Shown: positions 22,038 through 34,805 of the stretch, piece by piece
Layout: every line of letters starts with the position of its first letter
How positions within the stretch are numbered: position 1 is the first letter of the stretch
Program-made: the position numbers and the translations under genes
The notes under the pieces: model-generated
Databases searched by the model: none
What the model saw: the letters and a program-made list of their open reading frames with translations, nothing else
What the model was told of the DNA's origin: nothing
Source: Apodospora peruviana
Lineage: Eukaryota; Ascomycota; Sordariomycetes; Sordariales; Lasiosphaeriaceae
NCBI GenBank assembly: GCA_033439685.1
Contig: JAUEDM010000007.1
Location: 1,116,001 to 1,180,000, forward strand
DNA length: 64,000 bases
Direction: 5' to 3'

Positions 22038-24167
22038 AAGCTGGTCCGGTCTCCAAAAAACAAAAATCTGTGACCTACAACGCTCTGGGTGGTTCACCTA
22101 GGTAGGCAAGGTACTTAAGGTCGGTTCGATTATATGTGAGCACCCGGGACCTGAGTATTTATATAGTGCCATTCAATAACCAATATTAGGGACTTTTCCA
22201 ACGCCTTTTCAGCTCTACGCAGCGTTTGTGTGCGCTGTCTCCATTGATTACAGACGTCTGTCTGCCTTAGACTGGACAAGGGTTCCCTTCTGAAGGGTAG
22301 TTTTGGTGGCGCAAAGTCCCGTGCAATGTCAGCCAGTCGGATCCATCATGGTCCATCCTTCGGGTGCAAACAAAAAAAGTCAGTCCATGTTACGGGGAAG
22401 CTAGTCCTTTCAGGGTGGTGAGCTAACGTCCCTTCGGCCTTCCGGGGCGTAAGCTGGGACGGGATGTGCGGCGTAGTGGCGCATACCAAGGACTCGATAA
22501 GAAAGTCGGTGTGGGGACAGCAAGCGAGAGACGGAGAATGAGAGCAAGCCAGTTCAGCTGGGGAACTCGGTTGAATTTAATATGAGTGAGCAAGCACGCA
22601 ATGTGAAACATGGCTCGTTCAGTTGCTTTCTCTTTACGACTCTGAGTACTCGGGACCTGGCATGTAACGAGGTAGCGGAAAAGACTGGTCGGCAAACAAT
22701 ACACCGAACCTCGGTGATCGGCAAACTGCTGAATCGGGGCAGATAGGTTACTCTGTCTGACGCCTGTAAGATATACGCCTGCAGTTCTCCTACCGACGAC
22801 CCCTTAGCTGACAGCGAGGTGGTATCCGTACGGGATCCGTACGGGTTACGTGTGGTCCAAGAGATGAGCCGCGTTAAACCCCGATTTCGACATTTTCTTC
22901 CAATTGGGCGGCGCCAAGGAGCTAGGGTCGGCCCGCCGGAAATGGAACTCAACAAAGCGCCAAACGGCCCCAAGATGGCGTCACTGCCCCCTGAGCCCGC
23001 TGTGCCGTGGCCTAGCGTTGAGCCGAGCTCTCCAAGAGCCAACACGTTGGGGGTCAGTGGGGGTGCGATCCGTGTAGTTCACATCAGTGTTCCCCGTTTG
23101 ACACGTGGGGGTTTGAACCAGTCTCTCCCACCACCACGTTTTCCGATGTCTCTTCGGATTGTATCGAGTGTGCTATAAGGGGCGATGTGATTCTGCATAT
23201 AACCCGTACCATGGTAGGGCTTTCTTTGCTACCGCGTATCTTATTCTTGGGGCCTAGATTCTCGTCCGTAAGGTCCCAAGTTGTGGGACCCCCTTTCTTC
23301 GGTAGGCCGGCTCGCAAGCCTTACCCTGTTTGATGGTAATAAAAACCTCCCAGGCCAGCATCTGCAAGGGAAAACCTCAAAAAAAGGCCCTTGTTTAGAG
23401 GAAGTTGCACACAACCTGCAATACCTGACAAGGGTTTTTCATTTGGTTCGCATGAGGGTGGGGTACTCATCGGTTGAGTTCCGCAAAACGGTGTTAACCG
23501 AATTATACCACCGTGATTCTGCTGCATAGTAATTACATGCATCAGCTGTCATCTTGCCTTGCCAAGACATCCTCCGAGTTTGGCAAGTGAGCGAGCGGCT
23601 GGGGCTGACGGGTCAAATTAAAGTTGCATTAGCGGGTGGTGATCATCTTGGCGTGAAATTGCGTGAGTGCTTGAAGTCGATGCTTCGGATTTCCCGCATA
23701 GAGATTCTGTGGAATCATTCCTTGGCTTCTACCCTGCAGTGTCACATATTATCTTCGGTACGAGAGCGCTCGGAGGGCTTCCTCCTGATCTTTCCACCCT
23801 CACGGTCCCCACCTAGATATCATGGAACGTGCATCTGCAGGCCTGGATTGACTGTTGGCTTACCAGGTACGTACATGTAGTTTCTTGATTTTACTCGACA
23901 AGTACCTACCCAGTGCCCACACGCTATGCTTGGAATGTCCAAGGTATTAACTGTCTTCTTTGTTGCGGCTGGTACGAAATTGGCAAAGCAGATATTGAAG
24001 TTAAGCCGCCTTAGCTTAACTGACTGCCCCGGTTCTCGCATCTGTCAAAGTGTTTGTTTGCATATGTTGACTCACATGTACAGTACATAATCATGAAGCT
24101 CAAACTTTACAGAGATCAGACATTCGACCGTCACGGCGCGCAAATAAAAATATCGACGCTGAAATAA
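21972..24167. other. 2.2 kb intergenic region
   Basis: No gene was supported. The left end has a TG microsatellite in the oxidase leader (about 21990-22037). Close copies of ATCCGTACGG lie near 22825-22850. Frames are short and lack domain signals. Confidence 0.5.
21990..22037. repeat. (TG)n microsatellite
   Basis: A nearly pure TG run read directly, about 20-65 bases upstream of the FAD oxidase ATG, probably in its 5' leader. Confidence 0.85.
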
Positions 24168-25207
24168 TTATTTCTTAAACACCTGGCTACTAATAAAAGC
24201 ATCCGTGACCTTGACCAGCTCCAATCCCGCCTCTCCCGTCGCGACGCTCATGTGGCCTTTACCAACCGCCAGGTGCAGCTTGGAGCCGGGCGCCGTGATA
24301 CGGGCAAACGCCGCCTTCTGCTCTTCGGGCTGCGAGATGAGGTCCAGCTCGGGCACGACCATCAACACGGGTGCCTTGATCATGTCGACATACTCGGCCG
24401 GTCGAAAGTAGGCCAGCTTGTGGTAGGTCTGCAGCGCCGTCTTGTCCCTAAAGCCGGCGGCGCCGTGCTCCTTGGCCAGCCGCATAAAGGCGTACGACTC
24501 GTGACCGCCGGGCCCACCGGACCCGGCCATGCCCAGGATGTTCTCGCCGCGGGCGTTGAACGGCACGATCTCATGCGGCGGGTTGCCGCGCAACTGGGAC
24601 ACGCGGTCTTTGATGATTTGTGCAAAAGCCGCGTCGCGCCTGTGCGGCTGGTCAAAGGTGAAGAGCGGGCACACCATGACGACTGCTTTGGGCCGGTGGT
24701 CGACTGCCGCGCAGCTGGCGCTGATGACGGCGCCGACCGACAGGCCCCAGAGAATCATCCTGGAGCTGTCAACCGACGGAAGGCGTGAGACGTATGTGTA
24801 GATGTCTGTGTCGCCACCGAGGTCAGCAGTCAGGCCTCGTCGTGCCAATGGTACGGGCTGCTACTCGCCAGATAGGTCCTCGGCCATCTGAAGCGGATCG
24901 ATGAGGTTGCGTGGCTTGCCTGCACTGGCGCCCACACTCCGAGCGTCGTAGAAGAGCACGTTGTAGCCCAGGGAGTGGAAGGCCTCGGCCACCTCGGGGA
25001 GCGCCATCTCCTTGACGCAGTTGAACTATCCGGCAGCAAGCAGTACCATCCATCAGCATGGTGATATGTGCGGAGGGAGGATGAACTTACTCCGTGAGAC
25101 ATGATGATGGCGGGCGCGGGCCCGGGAGCCTCGTAAAACCATGCCGAAATGGTTGTTCCGTCGAGCGTCTTGCACTCGACTTCGCGATAGAGATGAGAGC
25201 CCGTCAT
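24168..25207 (-). CDS. alpha/beta hydrolase (candidate polyketide-releasing thiohydrolase)
   Basis: Three exons, 25207-25091, 25025-24869 and 24805-24168, give 303 residues. The nucleophile is in WGLSVG (Ser about 114), a likely acid in VPELDLIS, and the His in GKGHMSV. The second intron appears to have a GC donor (GCGAGT) and a CAG acceptor. That choice keeps DLS-DIYTYVS in register with the family; a nearby GT donor does not keep the frame. The first ATG in the open frame is at 25207. An upstream exon starting at 25310, with a GTGAGT donor, is possible. Hydrolases of this type beside HR-PKS genes, such as the one in brefeldin A synthesis, release the chain from the ACP. That role is inferred from position. 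Confidence 0.8.
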
Positions 25208-26067
25208 GGCAAGCAGCTTTGACACCCACTCGGCAATTATTTTCCGCTTCACGTTCAATCAAAGCCACGACACTCACATACCGCTTCAGAGTCAATCTAA
25301 ACAGGAACATCAAATATCAGTGTGATTATGAACCTTTCTTTAGGGACACGGGAATCGTGTATCTGCTTATTCGCTTGCTAGGCAGGACTGCCCAGTGGAC
25401 TTTGTGCGAAGTCATGTGGGGCTTCATACTGTACCTGCAAAGCCGTGAGATTGACACGGGCTGCTCGGAGGATCTAGATACCCGGTCCCGAGTACCTTGA
25501 TAGATGATAAACATCTCCGTAGAGAGTAATTACGCATGACCGGTCGCAGTCAGCTTGCGGCTTGCCTCGGTAAGAGTGGTATGTAAGTATGCATTACATG
25601 CACGCTCCGTGGCTGAAGGACGCAAGTACGTGTGTACTCTGAGTAACTAACGGTAAGGAAACGACACATTAAAGTAACACAAGGAGTAACATGTCGGTTG
25701 TCTATGTGTCAACCGCAGCACGCTTATGGTTTCAGTCAGTGACACCTTTGGCATGAAGGGATTCGGACTGAGGCTATGCAAACTGTCGCCAAAGCAATTA
25801 GACTAACCGGACGTACTGACAATCGCCAGAACCGATAAGGTGTTTGCCTCTTAAGTTTACTGTGCGATAACTGAAAGAAAAGGACTACGAAACGAAACGA
25901 AATTTCTTTGCAGGTATATTAGATACTTACCTTAGGTATATCAGCATGTGAAGCAGACAGAAATCTTGTCCCTGGCAGCTTCACCTCTCCTGCTCCTCCC
26001 CCCCCCCTCCCCCCCCCCCCCCCACACACACACACTTAGACCACTTAGACCAAACACGACACACACA
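25208..26067. promoter_or_regulatory. divergent promoter of hydrolase and HR-PKS
   Basis: This 860-base gap lies between two genes transcribed apart. A C-rich tract followed by CA repeats at about 25998-26035 lies just before the PKS ATG. A short alternative first exon of the hydrolase may lie at about 25310-25278. Confidence 0.5.
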
Positions 26068-29000
26068 ATGGCTCAACCACGTCGGGTCCAACAGGAGCCT
26101 ATCGCCATCGTAGGGTTTGCCTGCCGGCTCCCTGGCGGCAACAACTCGCCGTCCAAGCTCTGGTCCTTTCTCGAGGCCGGCGGCATCGCGCCCAACACGG
26201 TCCCGCAGTCACGGTTCAACTTCAAAGGCCACTGGGATGGCTCGCACAAGCCGGGAACAATGCGGCCACCGGGCGGCATGTTCCTGTCGGACGACGTCGA
26301 CCTGGAGCGATTTGACACGGGCTTCTTCGAGGTGTCGGGGGCCGACGCGACGGCCATGGACCCAAACCAGCGGCAGATGCTCGAGGTGGTGTACGAGGGG
26401 CTCGAGAACGCGGGGATCCCGCTCGAGAAGCTGGACGGCGAGCCGGTGGCGTGCTACGCCGGCTCGTACTCGACCGACTACCTGGACATGCTGCAGCGCG
26501 ACGCCGAGGACCGGGCGCCGGGGTTCCTGATCGGCACGGGGCGCGCCATCATGGCCAACCGCATCAGCTGGTTCCTCAACCTCAAAGGTCCCAGTGTCAC
26601 GCTCGACACGGCCTGCTCCAGTAGTCTTGTCGGGTTGGACCTGGCCTGCCAGTCGCTGCAGTCCGGCGAGGTCAAGATGGCCATCGTGGCCGCCAGCAAC
26701 CTGTACCTCAACCCGGACCACGTCATGGACATGGGCAGCGTGGGGGCTGCGCACTCGCCCACGGCGCTGTGCCACTCGTTCGACGCTGACGCTGACGGCT
26801 ACTGCAAGGCCGAGGCGGTGGGCGCGCTGATAGTCAAGAGACTGTCGGACGCTGTCCGGGACAAGGACCCGATCCGGGCCATCATCCGGGGTACCGCATC
26901 CAACAGCAACGGGCGCACGCGGGGGACGGGCGGCATCGCTCAGCCCAGCGGGGAGATGCAGGCGGCGGCCATAAGAGCTGCCTACGCCAACGCCGGCATC
27001 ACGAGCTTCAACGACACGGCCTTTCTCGAGTGCCACGGCACCGGAACACCGGCCGGCGACCCCGAGGAGGTGCACGGTGCCGGGACTGTGTTTTCGCCCA
27101 CGCGAGACGCTGACCGTCCGCTTATTATTGGCTCTGTACGTTCTTACTGGGTTGGAGATCTAGGTAGTGATGTATTGACTGACCAAATCATCAGATCAAA
27201 AGCAATCTCGGGCACTCTGAGCCGGCAGCAGGTATCTCGGGGCTGATCAAGATCATTCTCGCAATGGAGAAGGGTGTCATCCCTGGCAACCCTACCTTCC
27301 TAAAGCCGAATCCCAGGAGTAAGTGGGAACCCCTGAGTCAAATCCTAGCAGACCACAAACTAATTCGAACTGATTAGTCGACTGGGCCGGCGACAAAGTG
27401 GTCGCCACGCGCGCAGCCATTCCCTGGCCCGACGAGGGCTTTTCCGTGCGGCGAGCAAGCATAAACTGCTTTGGCTTCGGCGGGTCCAACGCGCACGCCG
27501 TGGTCGACCACCCGGACAAGGCCACGCGCGTCAACTATTTATCTTCGTACCTCGGCGACGACGAGCCTCTACCAGATGACGAGGACAGCCTAGGCTCGGA
27601 ATCGACGCGCCCATACCTTCTCGTGCTGTCGGCCAACGACGCCACCGCTCTGGGGGCCAACGTGTCGGCTCTCTGCAACCACGTGGCCAAGCTCGACGTC
27701 CGGGCACCCCTCGCCGATTTGGCTTACACGCTCGCCGAGCGCCGCAGCCACTTCTGGCACCGCGCATTTGTTACGACAGCCGGGACGTCGGGCAGCCTCG
27801 AGGAGAGCGACTTCTCACTGGGCAAGAAGCTGGCCGGGCGCACGCCGAAGGTCAGCTTCGTGTTCACGGGGCAGGGCGCGCAGTGGCCGCAGATGGGTCA
27901 GGCCCTGCTGGCTACGTTCCCGGCGGTGGTCCATCCGGTTCTCCGCGAGCTCGATGCCGTGCTGCAGGCGCAGCCAGACCCGCCTGCGTGGTCGCTCGAA
28001 GAAGAGCTGAGCCAGCCGCGGTCGGCTGAGCACCTGCGCCAGCCAGAGTTCTCGCAGCCGCTCGTCACAGCGCTGCAGCTGTCCCTACTCGCGGTGCTGG
28101 ACACATGGGGCGTCAGGCCCGACGGTGTAGTCGGCCACTCGTCGGGTGAGATCGCCGCCGCGTACGCAGCTGGTCTCCTCGACCGCGCCAGTGCCATCAA
28201 GGCCGCCTTCTACCGCGGCCGCGCCGCCGTGAACCGAAAGGCGGCCGCAGAGGCCGGGGAGAATGCCGACGTGGGCATGTTGGCGGTTGGCCTCGGCGCC
28301 GAGCAAGCCCAGCCATTCCTCGACAAGTATGGGAGCGGCGACGTGTGGATTGCATGCTTCAACAGTCCCGGCAGCGTGACTGTATCGGGCCACCGGGCGT
28401 CGCTGCAGACGGTCGAGAAGGCGCTCAAGGAGGCAGGTCACTTTGCGCGGCTGCTGCAGGTCGACCTGGCATACCACTCGCCGCTGATGGGCGGCATCGG
28501 AGAGGAGTACGGCAAGCTGCTACGTAAGGACAGCAAGTTTGCGCCCGCAGAGTACGACGCGGACGCCCAGGGTCAAGCGACCATGTACTCGTCCGTCACG
28601 GCATCCAAGAAAACCACGTCGGCAGACGCCGAGTACTGGACCGCCAACATGGTCTCGGCTGTCCGCTTCTCCGACGCGCTCCAAGACCTTGTGACAACCG
28701 AGACACCCGACGTGCTCATCGAGATTGGGCCCTCGGGCGCACTGGCCGGCCCCGTGGCGCAGGTCCTCAAGACGCTCAAGGATGCGGTGCCTACATATCA
28801 CGCGGCCTGGGCGCGCGGCGCAACCGCCGTCAAGTCTCTGCTGAATCTCGCGGGCAACCTCTATGTCGCCGGCGTGCCGATCAACCTGGCGGCGGTTAAC
28901 GGCACCGCTGACACCAGCGTCAAGACGCCGCGGACGATCGTCGACTTGCCCAACTACCAGTGGAACCACTCAGCGCGGTACTGGCACGAGAACGCGGCGT

Positions 29001-32000
29001 CGATCGACTGGCGCACCAAGCGCTTCATCACGCACGACCTTTTGGGAAGCAAGATCCCCGGCACGTCGTGGAAGGCGCCGACGTGGCGCAAGAAGCTCGA
29101 CCTGGCCGACGTGCCGTGGCTGAAAGATCACAAGATGGGCACTGACGTTCTGGTACCCGGCATGGCGTTCGCCGCCATGGCGCTTGAAGCCATGTACCAG
29201 AAGCACGTCAGCCTACACCCGGAGGAGACCAAGGACGTTGCGGGACCGGGCGACCTGGCGTACCGCTTCCGCAACGTCAAGTTTGACCGTGCCGTGGTCG
29301 TCGAGGAGGGAAAGCCGACGCACATGCTGCTGACGCTCGCCTCGGTGCCGGGCAGCAAGGACTGGCACGAGTTCCGGGTGCGCACGACGGGCAGCGAGGC
29401 GAGCCAGGACGTCATCTACGAGCACTGCGCCGGCCTTATACGCGTGCAGGAGCCGTTGGCCGGGCCAGAGCACGAGCTTGCGGGTACCGACCTTGCACCG
29501 CTGCGCCACCCGCAGTCGTCGGCGCCGTGGTACAAGCTGCAGCGCGAGATGGGCAGCCACTTTGGCCCGTCGTTCCGCCAGATCAAGCAGTGGGAGACGA
29601 CGAGCGGCCAGCGGACATGCCGCGCCACGCTGAACCTGGCGCCGCCGCCGAGCAAGTGGGATCCGCAGTCGAGCTACCCCATCCACCCGGCCGTACTCGA
29701 CGTGTGCCAGCAGTCGGCGACGGCGGCCTTTCTGGCGGGAGAGCGCAGTGAGCTCAAGGACGTCATCATCCTGTCGCAGATCGACGACATGGTCATCAAC
29801 CGCACCGGTAGCCACAGCAGCCTACTAGACGGTCTATCTGTCTCGGAGGCCGTCTGGACGGGCCGTGGCCGCAAAGAGCACGTGCAGAGCTGGTCGACCA
29901 ACGTGGCGGTCCACGATCCGGCCAGCGGCGCGCTGTACGTGCGCTTCCGCGGCCTGCGGTACGTGCGACTCGACGTCGAGGCCGCGCCGGACCCGCACGT
30001 CTTCCATGCTACCCACTGGCGGCCCGATGTGGCCGACATCACGCAGGACCAGCTGCTGTACCTGGGGTTAGAGGCCGCGGCAACCACCAGGACTACTACC
30101 AGCAGTACGACAGCTACTAAGAGCGAGGAACGAGCGCGACTGCACGAGATTTTAGATCTTGTTGCGTTCAAAACCCCCCGACTGAGCGTCTTGGAGATCA
30201 GTCTTGTTGATGGTGATCATCACGGCGACAGCGGGAGCAGTCTCTGGCTTCAGGGCACTGCCGATAGCTCGGGAGCCACCAGGACGTTGCGCAAGGCGGC
30301 CTCGCACTTCACCTTTGCGTCGACCAACGCAAAGGCCCTGGTGGCGGTTGAGACAGCGGCCAGCACTGAAGGCAGTACTACTACCAGTGGCAGCACCAAG
30401 TTCCATTTGCTGGCGCCTAACCAGGACGCACTGGGTTTGGGACCATCGCCGAGTTATGATCTGGTGATTGTTCAGGCGCCGGCGGGTGCTGAGGCCGCCG
30501 ATGATCTGCAGCCTCTGCTCACGAAGCTCAAGACCCTGATCAAGCCAGGTGCCACGACCATCGTTGCGGTTTCTCGGAACTACCCCACCACCGCTCTCGT
30601 AGTTCTACCATCTGGCAACGGTGGCTTCAGCTCTGAAGATATTGCCGCAGCAGACACGGGGAGCGACAGCGAGGGTAGCAACAACGAGCCTGCTCCCGCA
30701 AGTTCCGAGTCAACGACATCGACGCCGGCCAGCTCGACCGTCGAAACACCGCCAGACATCAAGTTCCCCGGCGTCGTCGTCGGCGGCGGCAACGACGCTT
30801 TCCAGAGCCTGATGGACGGCGTGTGGGAGTCAGTCGACGTGGTCCAGATCCCCGGCAAGCCGCAGGCGTATCTGTACAGAAACTCCTCCACTCTAACAGA
30901 AACAGGTGGACAGATTGTCGTCGCGCGCTTCGCCGACGACACGCCTCCCATCTCGCCAGGTCTAGTAGCCCTAATCGAGCGGTCATGCCCAGGACACACA
31001 GTCACCCAGAAGAGCATCCAAGAGCTGGTTGAGCCGACGCGACGGGCACATGGACCAGGAGCAGCGCTGTCGCTGGATTCCGTCTCGGCGGTCCTCGTAC
31101 TGGACGAGCTCGCGCAGTCGGTGCTGACGCGTATCTCGGAGCCGCGCTGGGAGCTCCTGAAGAAACTCGTCGGCTCCGGAAAGCCCGTCCTCTGGGTCAC
31201 CAAAGGCGCGCAGACCGACCGCGTCAGCGACCCCGACAAGGCCATGGTGCAGGGCCTCTTCCGCGTGGCGCGCCGCGAGGACCCCGGCGCGCGCCTGACG
31301 ACGCTCGACGTGCAGAGCCCGTCCAGCCCGGCCACGCACTGGGCCGTCGACCGCGTGCTGCGCAAGATGCTGTCGTCTTCTAATGCGAGGCTGGACGAGG
31401 AGTACGCCGAGCGCGACGGTCTGCTGCTCGTGTCGCGCGTCATCCCCGACGAGAGCCTTAACGAGTTCAAAACCGCCTGCGTGACCACGGGCGCGCTCCA
31501 GCCCGTCCTCAAGCCCTTCCACGGCAACGCGGCGCAGGTGCGGCTCCGAGCTGACAAAAAGGGCTCGCTCGAGAGCCTGCAGTGGGCCGAGACGGGCGCG
31601 GCAGACCGCCAGGTGCCCGTGGAGCTGGGCAAGGTCGACATCCAGGTCATGGCCATGGGCGTCAACTTCAAGGACGTAGCCACGACGATGGGGATCGTGC
31701 CCGAGAACGAGCACATGATTGGGTGCGAGTGCGCCGGCTACGTGCGCCGCGTCGGTCCGGGGGTGACCGGCCTAAAGGTGGGCGACCGCGTGGTGGCGCA
31801 GACCGACGGCACCTATGTGAATCACCTGCAGGTCGTGACCGATCGGGTGCATCGCATCCCGGACACGATGAGTTTCGAGGACGCGGCGACGATCCCGCTT
31901 GTTTACCTGACTGCTATTTATTCACTGTACCATGTTGGGGGACTGCAGCAGGGCCAGGTGAGTTTCCCGTTGAGTTTCCTATTGCTCTTCTTTTAGACAT

Positions 32001-33911
32001 ATAACTGACTGACGATGTCTCCAGACGGTCTTGATCCATTCCGCTGCGGGTGGTGTAGGAATGGCTGCGATCCAGCTAGCCCAGTACAAGAAATGTGATG
32101 TAAGTGGCAACCAACCCTAACGCGCCATCATTAACCCCTCAGGGAAGTCAACAAAGGATCCATTCGTTGATGCAAGATAAACACAGATCTTCGTGACGGT
32201 CAGCACCCAAGAAAAGCGCGACCTGCTGGCGTCACAGTTCGGCATCCCCGCCAACCGCATGTTTTCCTCGCGCGACACCCGCTTCGCCGAGCAGATCCGG
32301 CGCACGACGGGCGGCCGCGGCATCGACGTGATCCTGAACTCCCTGGTCGGCGAGCTGCTGGACGAGTCGTGGCGGCTGACTGCTGACGGCGGCGTCATGG
32401 TCGAAATCGGCAAGCGCGACATTGTTGATCGCAACACACTGTCGATGGAGCCGTTTGACCGGAACTGCTCCTTCCGGGCTGTGGATCTGTCGTACGTGAG
32501 GCAGATCAGCCACAGCTTGACCGGGAGGTTGCTGAAGGAAGTGTTTGAGCTGGTGGAAGCCGGTCACGTCAGGCCCATCCACCCCGTCACCGTGTTCCCG
32601 GTCGACCAGGTCCTCTCGGCGCTGTCGGTCATCCGCCGCGGCCAGCACGTCGGCAAGATCGTCATATCCAGCGCCGACCAGGACCTGCAGCTGCCCATCC
32701 GGCCCGCCCTCCGCCAGCTGGCGCTCAAGCCAGACGTGGCCTACCTGATCGTCGGCGGCCTCAAGGGCCTCTGTGGGAGCCTGGCCGTGCATATGGCGCG
32801 CCACGGCGCGCGGCACATCATCGCCATGAGCCGCAGCGGCATCGACGACGAAGCCTCCCAACGCGTTGTCGAGAACTGCGCCTCGCACGGCTGCAAGGTA
32901 AGCGCGGCAAGGGGCGACGTGACGGACGAATCGTTTGTCAGAAACGTGTTCAGGTCGCCGCCGGTGCACGAGCAGCCTGAGTTCTCAGACAAGACGATCC
33001 AGATCGCCGGCGTCATCCAGGCCGCCATGGTCCTGCGCGACAAGCCGTACGAGACCATGACCCACGACGACTACCACACCGCCATCAAGGCCAAGGTGGC
33101 CGGCACGTGGAACCTGCACCTCGCCGCCCAGCAGGAGCAGCCCCAAACGCCGCTCGACTTCTTCACCCTGCTGTCCAGCATCTCGGGCGTCGTCGGCAAC
33201 AAGGGCCAAGCCAACTACGCGGCCGCCAACGCCTTCCTGGACGCTTTCGCTTTTTACCGCCAGAACCTGGGCCTGCGTGCGCACACCGTCGACCTGGGTC
33301 TGATCGAGGACGTGGGCTACGTGGCCGAGGTGGGCGGCGCCGCGCTCGAGGCGCGCTTCGACAAGCGCGAGTGGACGCCCATCAACGAGGGCATGCTCCG
33401 CCGGATCCTCGGATTCTCCATCCTGCAGCAGGAGCAGAGCAACGGGGGGCCGATCAGCGCCGCGAGCGCAGCCCAGATGATCACGGGTGTCGCGTACCCG
33501 CTGCCGGCCGACCAGTCCGATCTGGTCGACAACGCGCGGTTCGGCTACCTTTTCACCAGCACGTCGTCGGCCACCAGCGAGGGTGGTGTATCTGGCGGCG
33601 GCGACCAGACTGACCAGGCGATCCGGGCGTTCCGGCTGATGCGCGAGGCGGATGCTGGTCCGGCGGCACTGGCCAAGGCGGCGGTCGAGCTGCTGCAGAA
33701 GCAAATCTCCAAGCTGCTGCGGCTAGAGAACGAGGTTGAGCCGGGCCGGCCGCTGATGGCGTACGGGCTCGACTCGCTGTCGGCGGTGGAGCTGCGCGGC
33801 TGGGTGCGCCAGAAGCTCGGTGGCGAGCTCAGCACACTCGATATTACTAATGCGAGCTCGCTTTTGGCGCTCTGTGATCGGTTGGTTGCCAAGCTGCCTA
33901 AGCTGGACGCG

Positions 33912-33950
<39 letters not shown>

Positions 33951-33956
33951 AAGTAA
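26068..33956 (+). CDS. highly reducing polyketide synthase (KS-AT-DH-psiMT-ER-KR-ACP)
   Basis: Five exons (26068-27135, 27195-27318, 27378-31957, 32025-32099, 32187-33956) give 2538 residues. The KS has its Cys in DTACSSS (about 183), ECHGTGT and SNLGHSEPAAG. The AT nucleophile is in GHSSGE (about 652). The DH His is in DHKMGTDVLVPG (about 981). A long low-complexity stretch stands where the C-MeT would be and lacks motif I, so methylation by this protein is unlikely. The ER has HSAAGGVG (about 1932), the KR has QANYAAAN with its Tyr (about 2292), and the ACP Ser is in GLDSLSA (about 2478). No thioesterase is fused, which fits release by the neighbouring hydrolase. The C-terminus ends in 12 Ala from GCT repeats. 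It makes a reduced, probably unmethylated chain in the cytosol. Confidence 0.93.
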
Positions 33957-34805
33957 ATGGCCTGTTCGTTTGTTTTGTTTGGTGTGGCTGCATTTTGTTT
34001 TCTTCGATCTAGACTAGACTAGACTTGTTCGTGTTAGCCGTCTGCGAATGTGTTCTCATTGACGCTGTTTCATAATGCTAGCTTTATGTCGTTGCCTTGG
34101 TATTGATTGGTGTGATGGTATTATTAACCTACGCAGTCCCGTATTTTTCTAGGATGGACTAGAGATATCCGACACTCTGAACACAATTCCAGCCGGCGCT
34201 AGTGGTGGGCTTTCATCACATCTCTAGCGTCTCGGGAATGATATTAATCAGATAAGGTACGCAGTTAGTCTCTGTGTAGGTTGGTCGTCAATAAAACTCA
34301 GGTAAGTACATGTATATCACGCTCTAATCAATGGCGAAATTGGGTCGTCTTCACAATGGCAACCACCTCATCTGTTTTTAGACAATTTCAGAAGTATCTT
34401 ACCCCGTCTGATAAACCATAGACAGTTAACTTGGTCTCAACCAATTCTTGAGCCATACGAATAAGCCCTGCTAGTCCGTCACTGTCATAGGAGGGGAGCA
34501 GCATCACGGTCTTTGACGGCGGAGATGACAACAAAATCACAAAAAGACTCTTTTATTCTTCTTCAATCCCAGAGTCGCAGGTGAACTTTGCATACAATAT
34601 GACGAACGTGTGACTAATACGTGAGAATTCAAAACCGTGCAACTTTGACCTAAGCCCAATGTGTACCCCAGACGCGCCAAGTGCGTATAGGTCTGACACT
34701 TCCACGAAGTGCAACCACCGAACGGTAAACGTAATGGAATCAAATCAAAGCCCTATGTGTACTCTTGTTCCAAATCCTAATGACACCTGGCGTGAAGGAT
34801 CTATC
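33957..34805. other. intergenic
   Basis: The 3' flank of the HR-PKS. No gene or repeat recognised. Confidence 0.5.

Noticed and set aside
23080..23200. Pol III B-box-like word GGTTCAAACCC
   Set aside because: The T-arm stem does not pair beyond two bases and no A box is spaced correctly.
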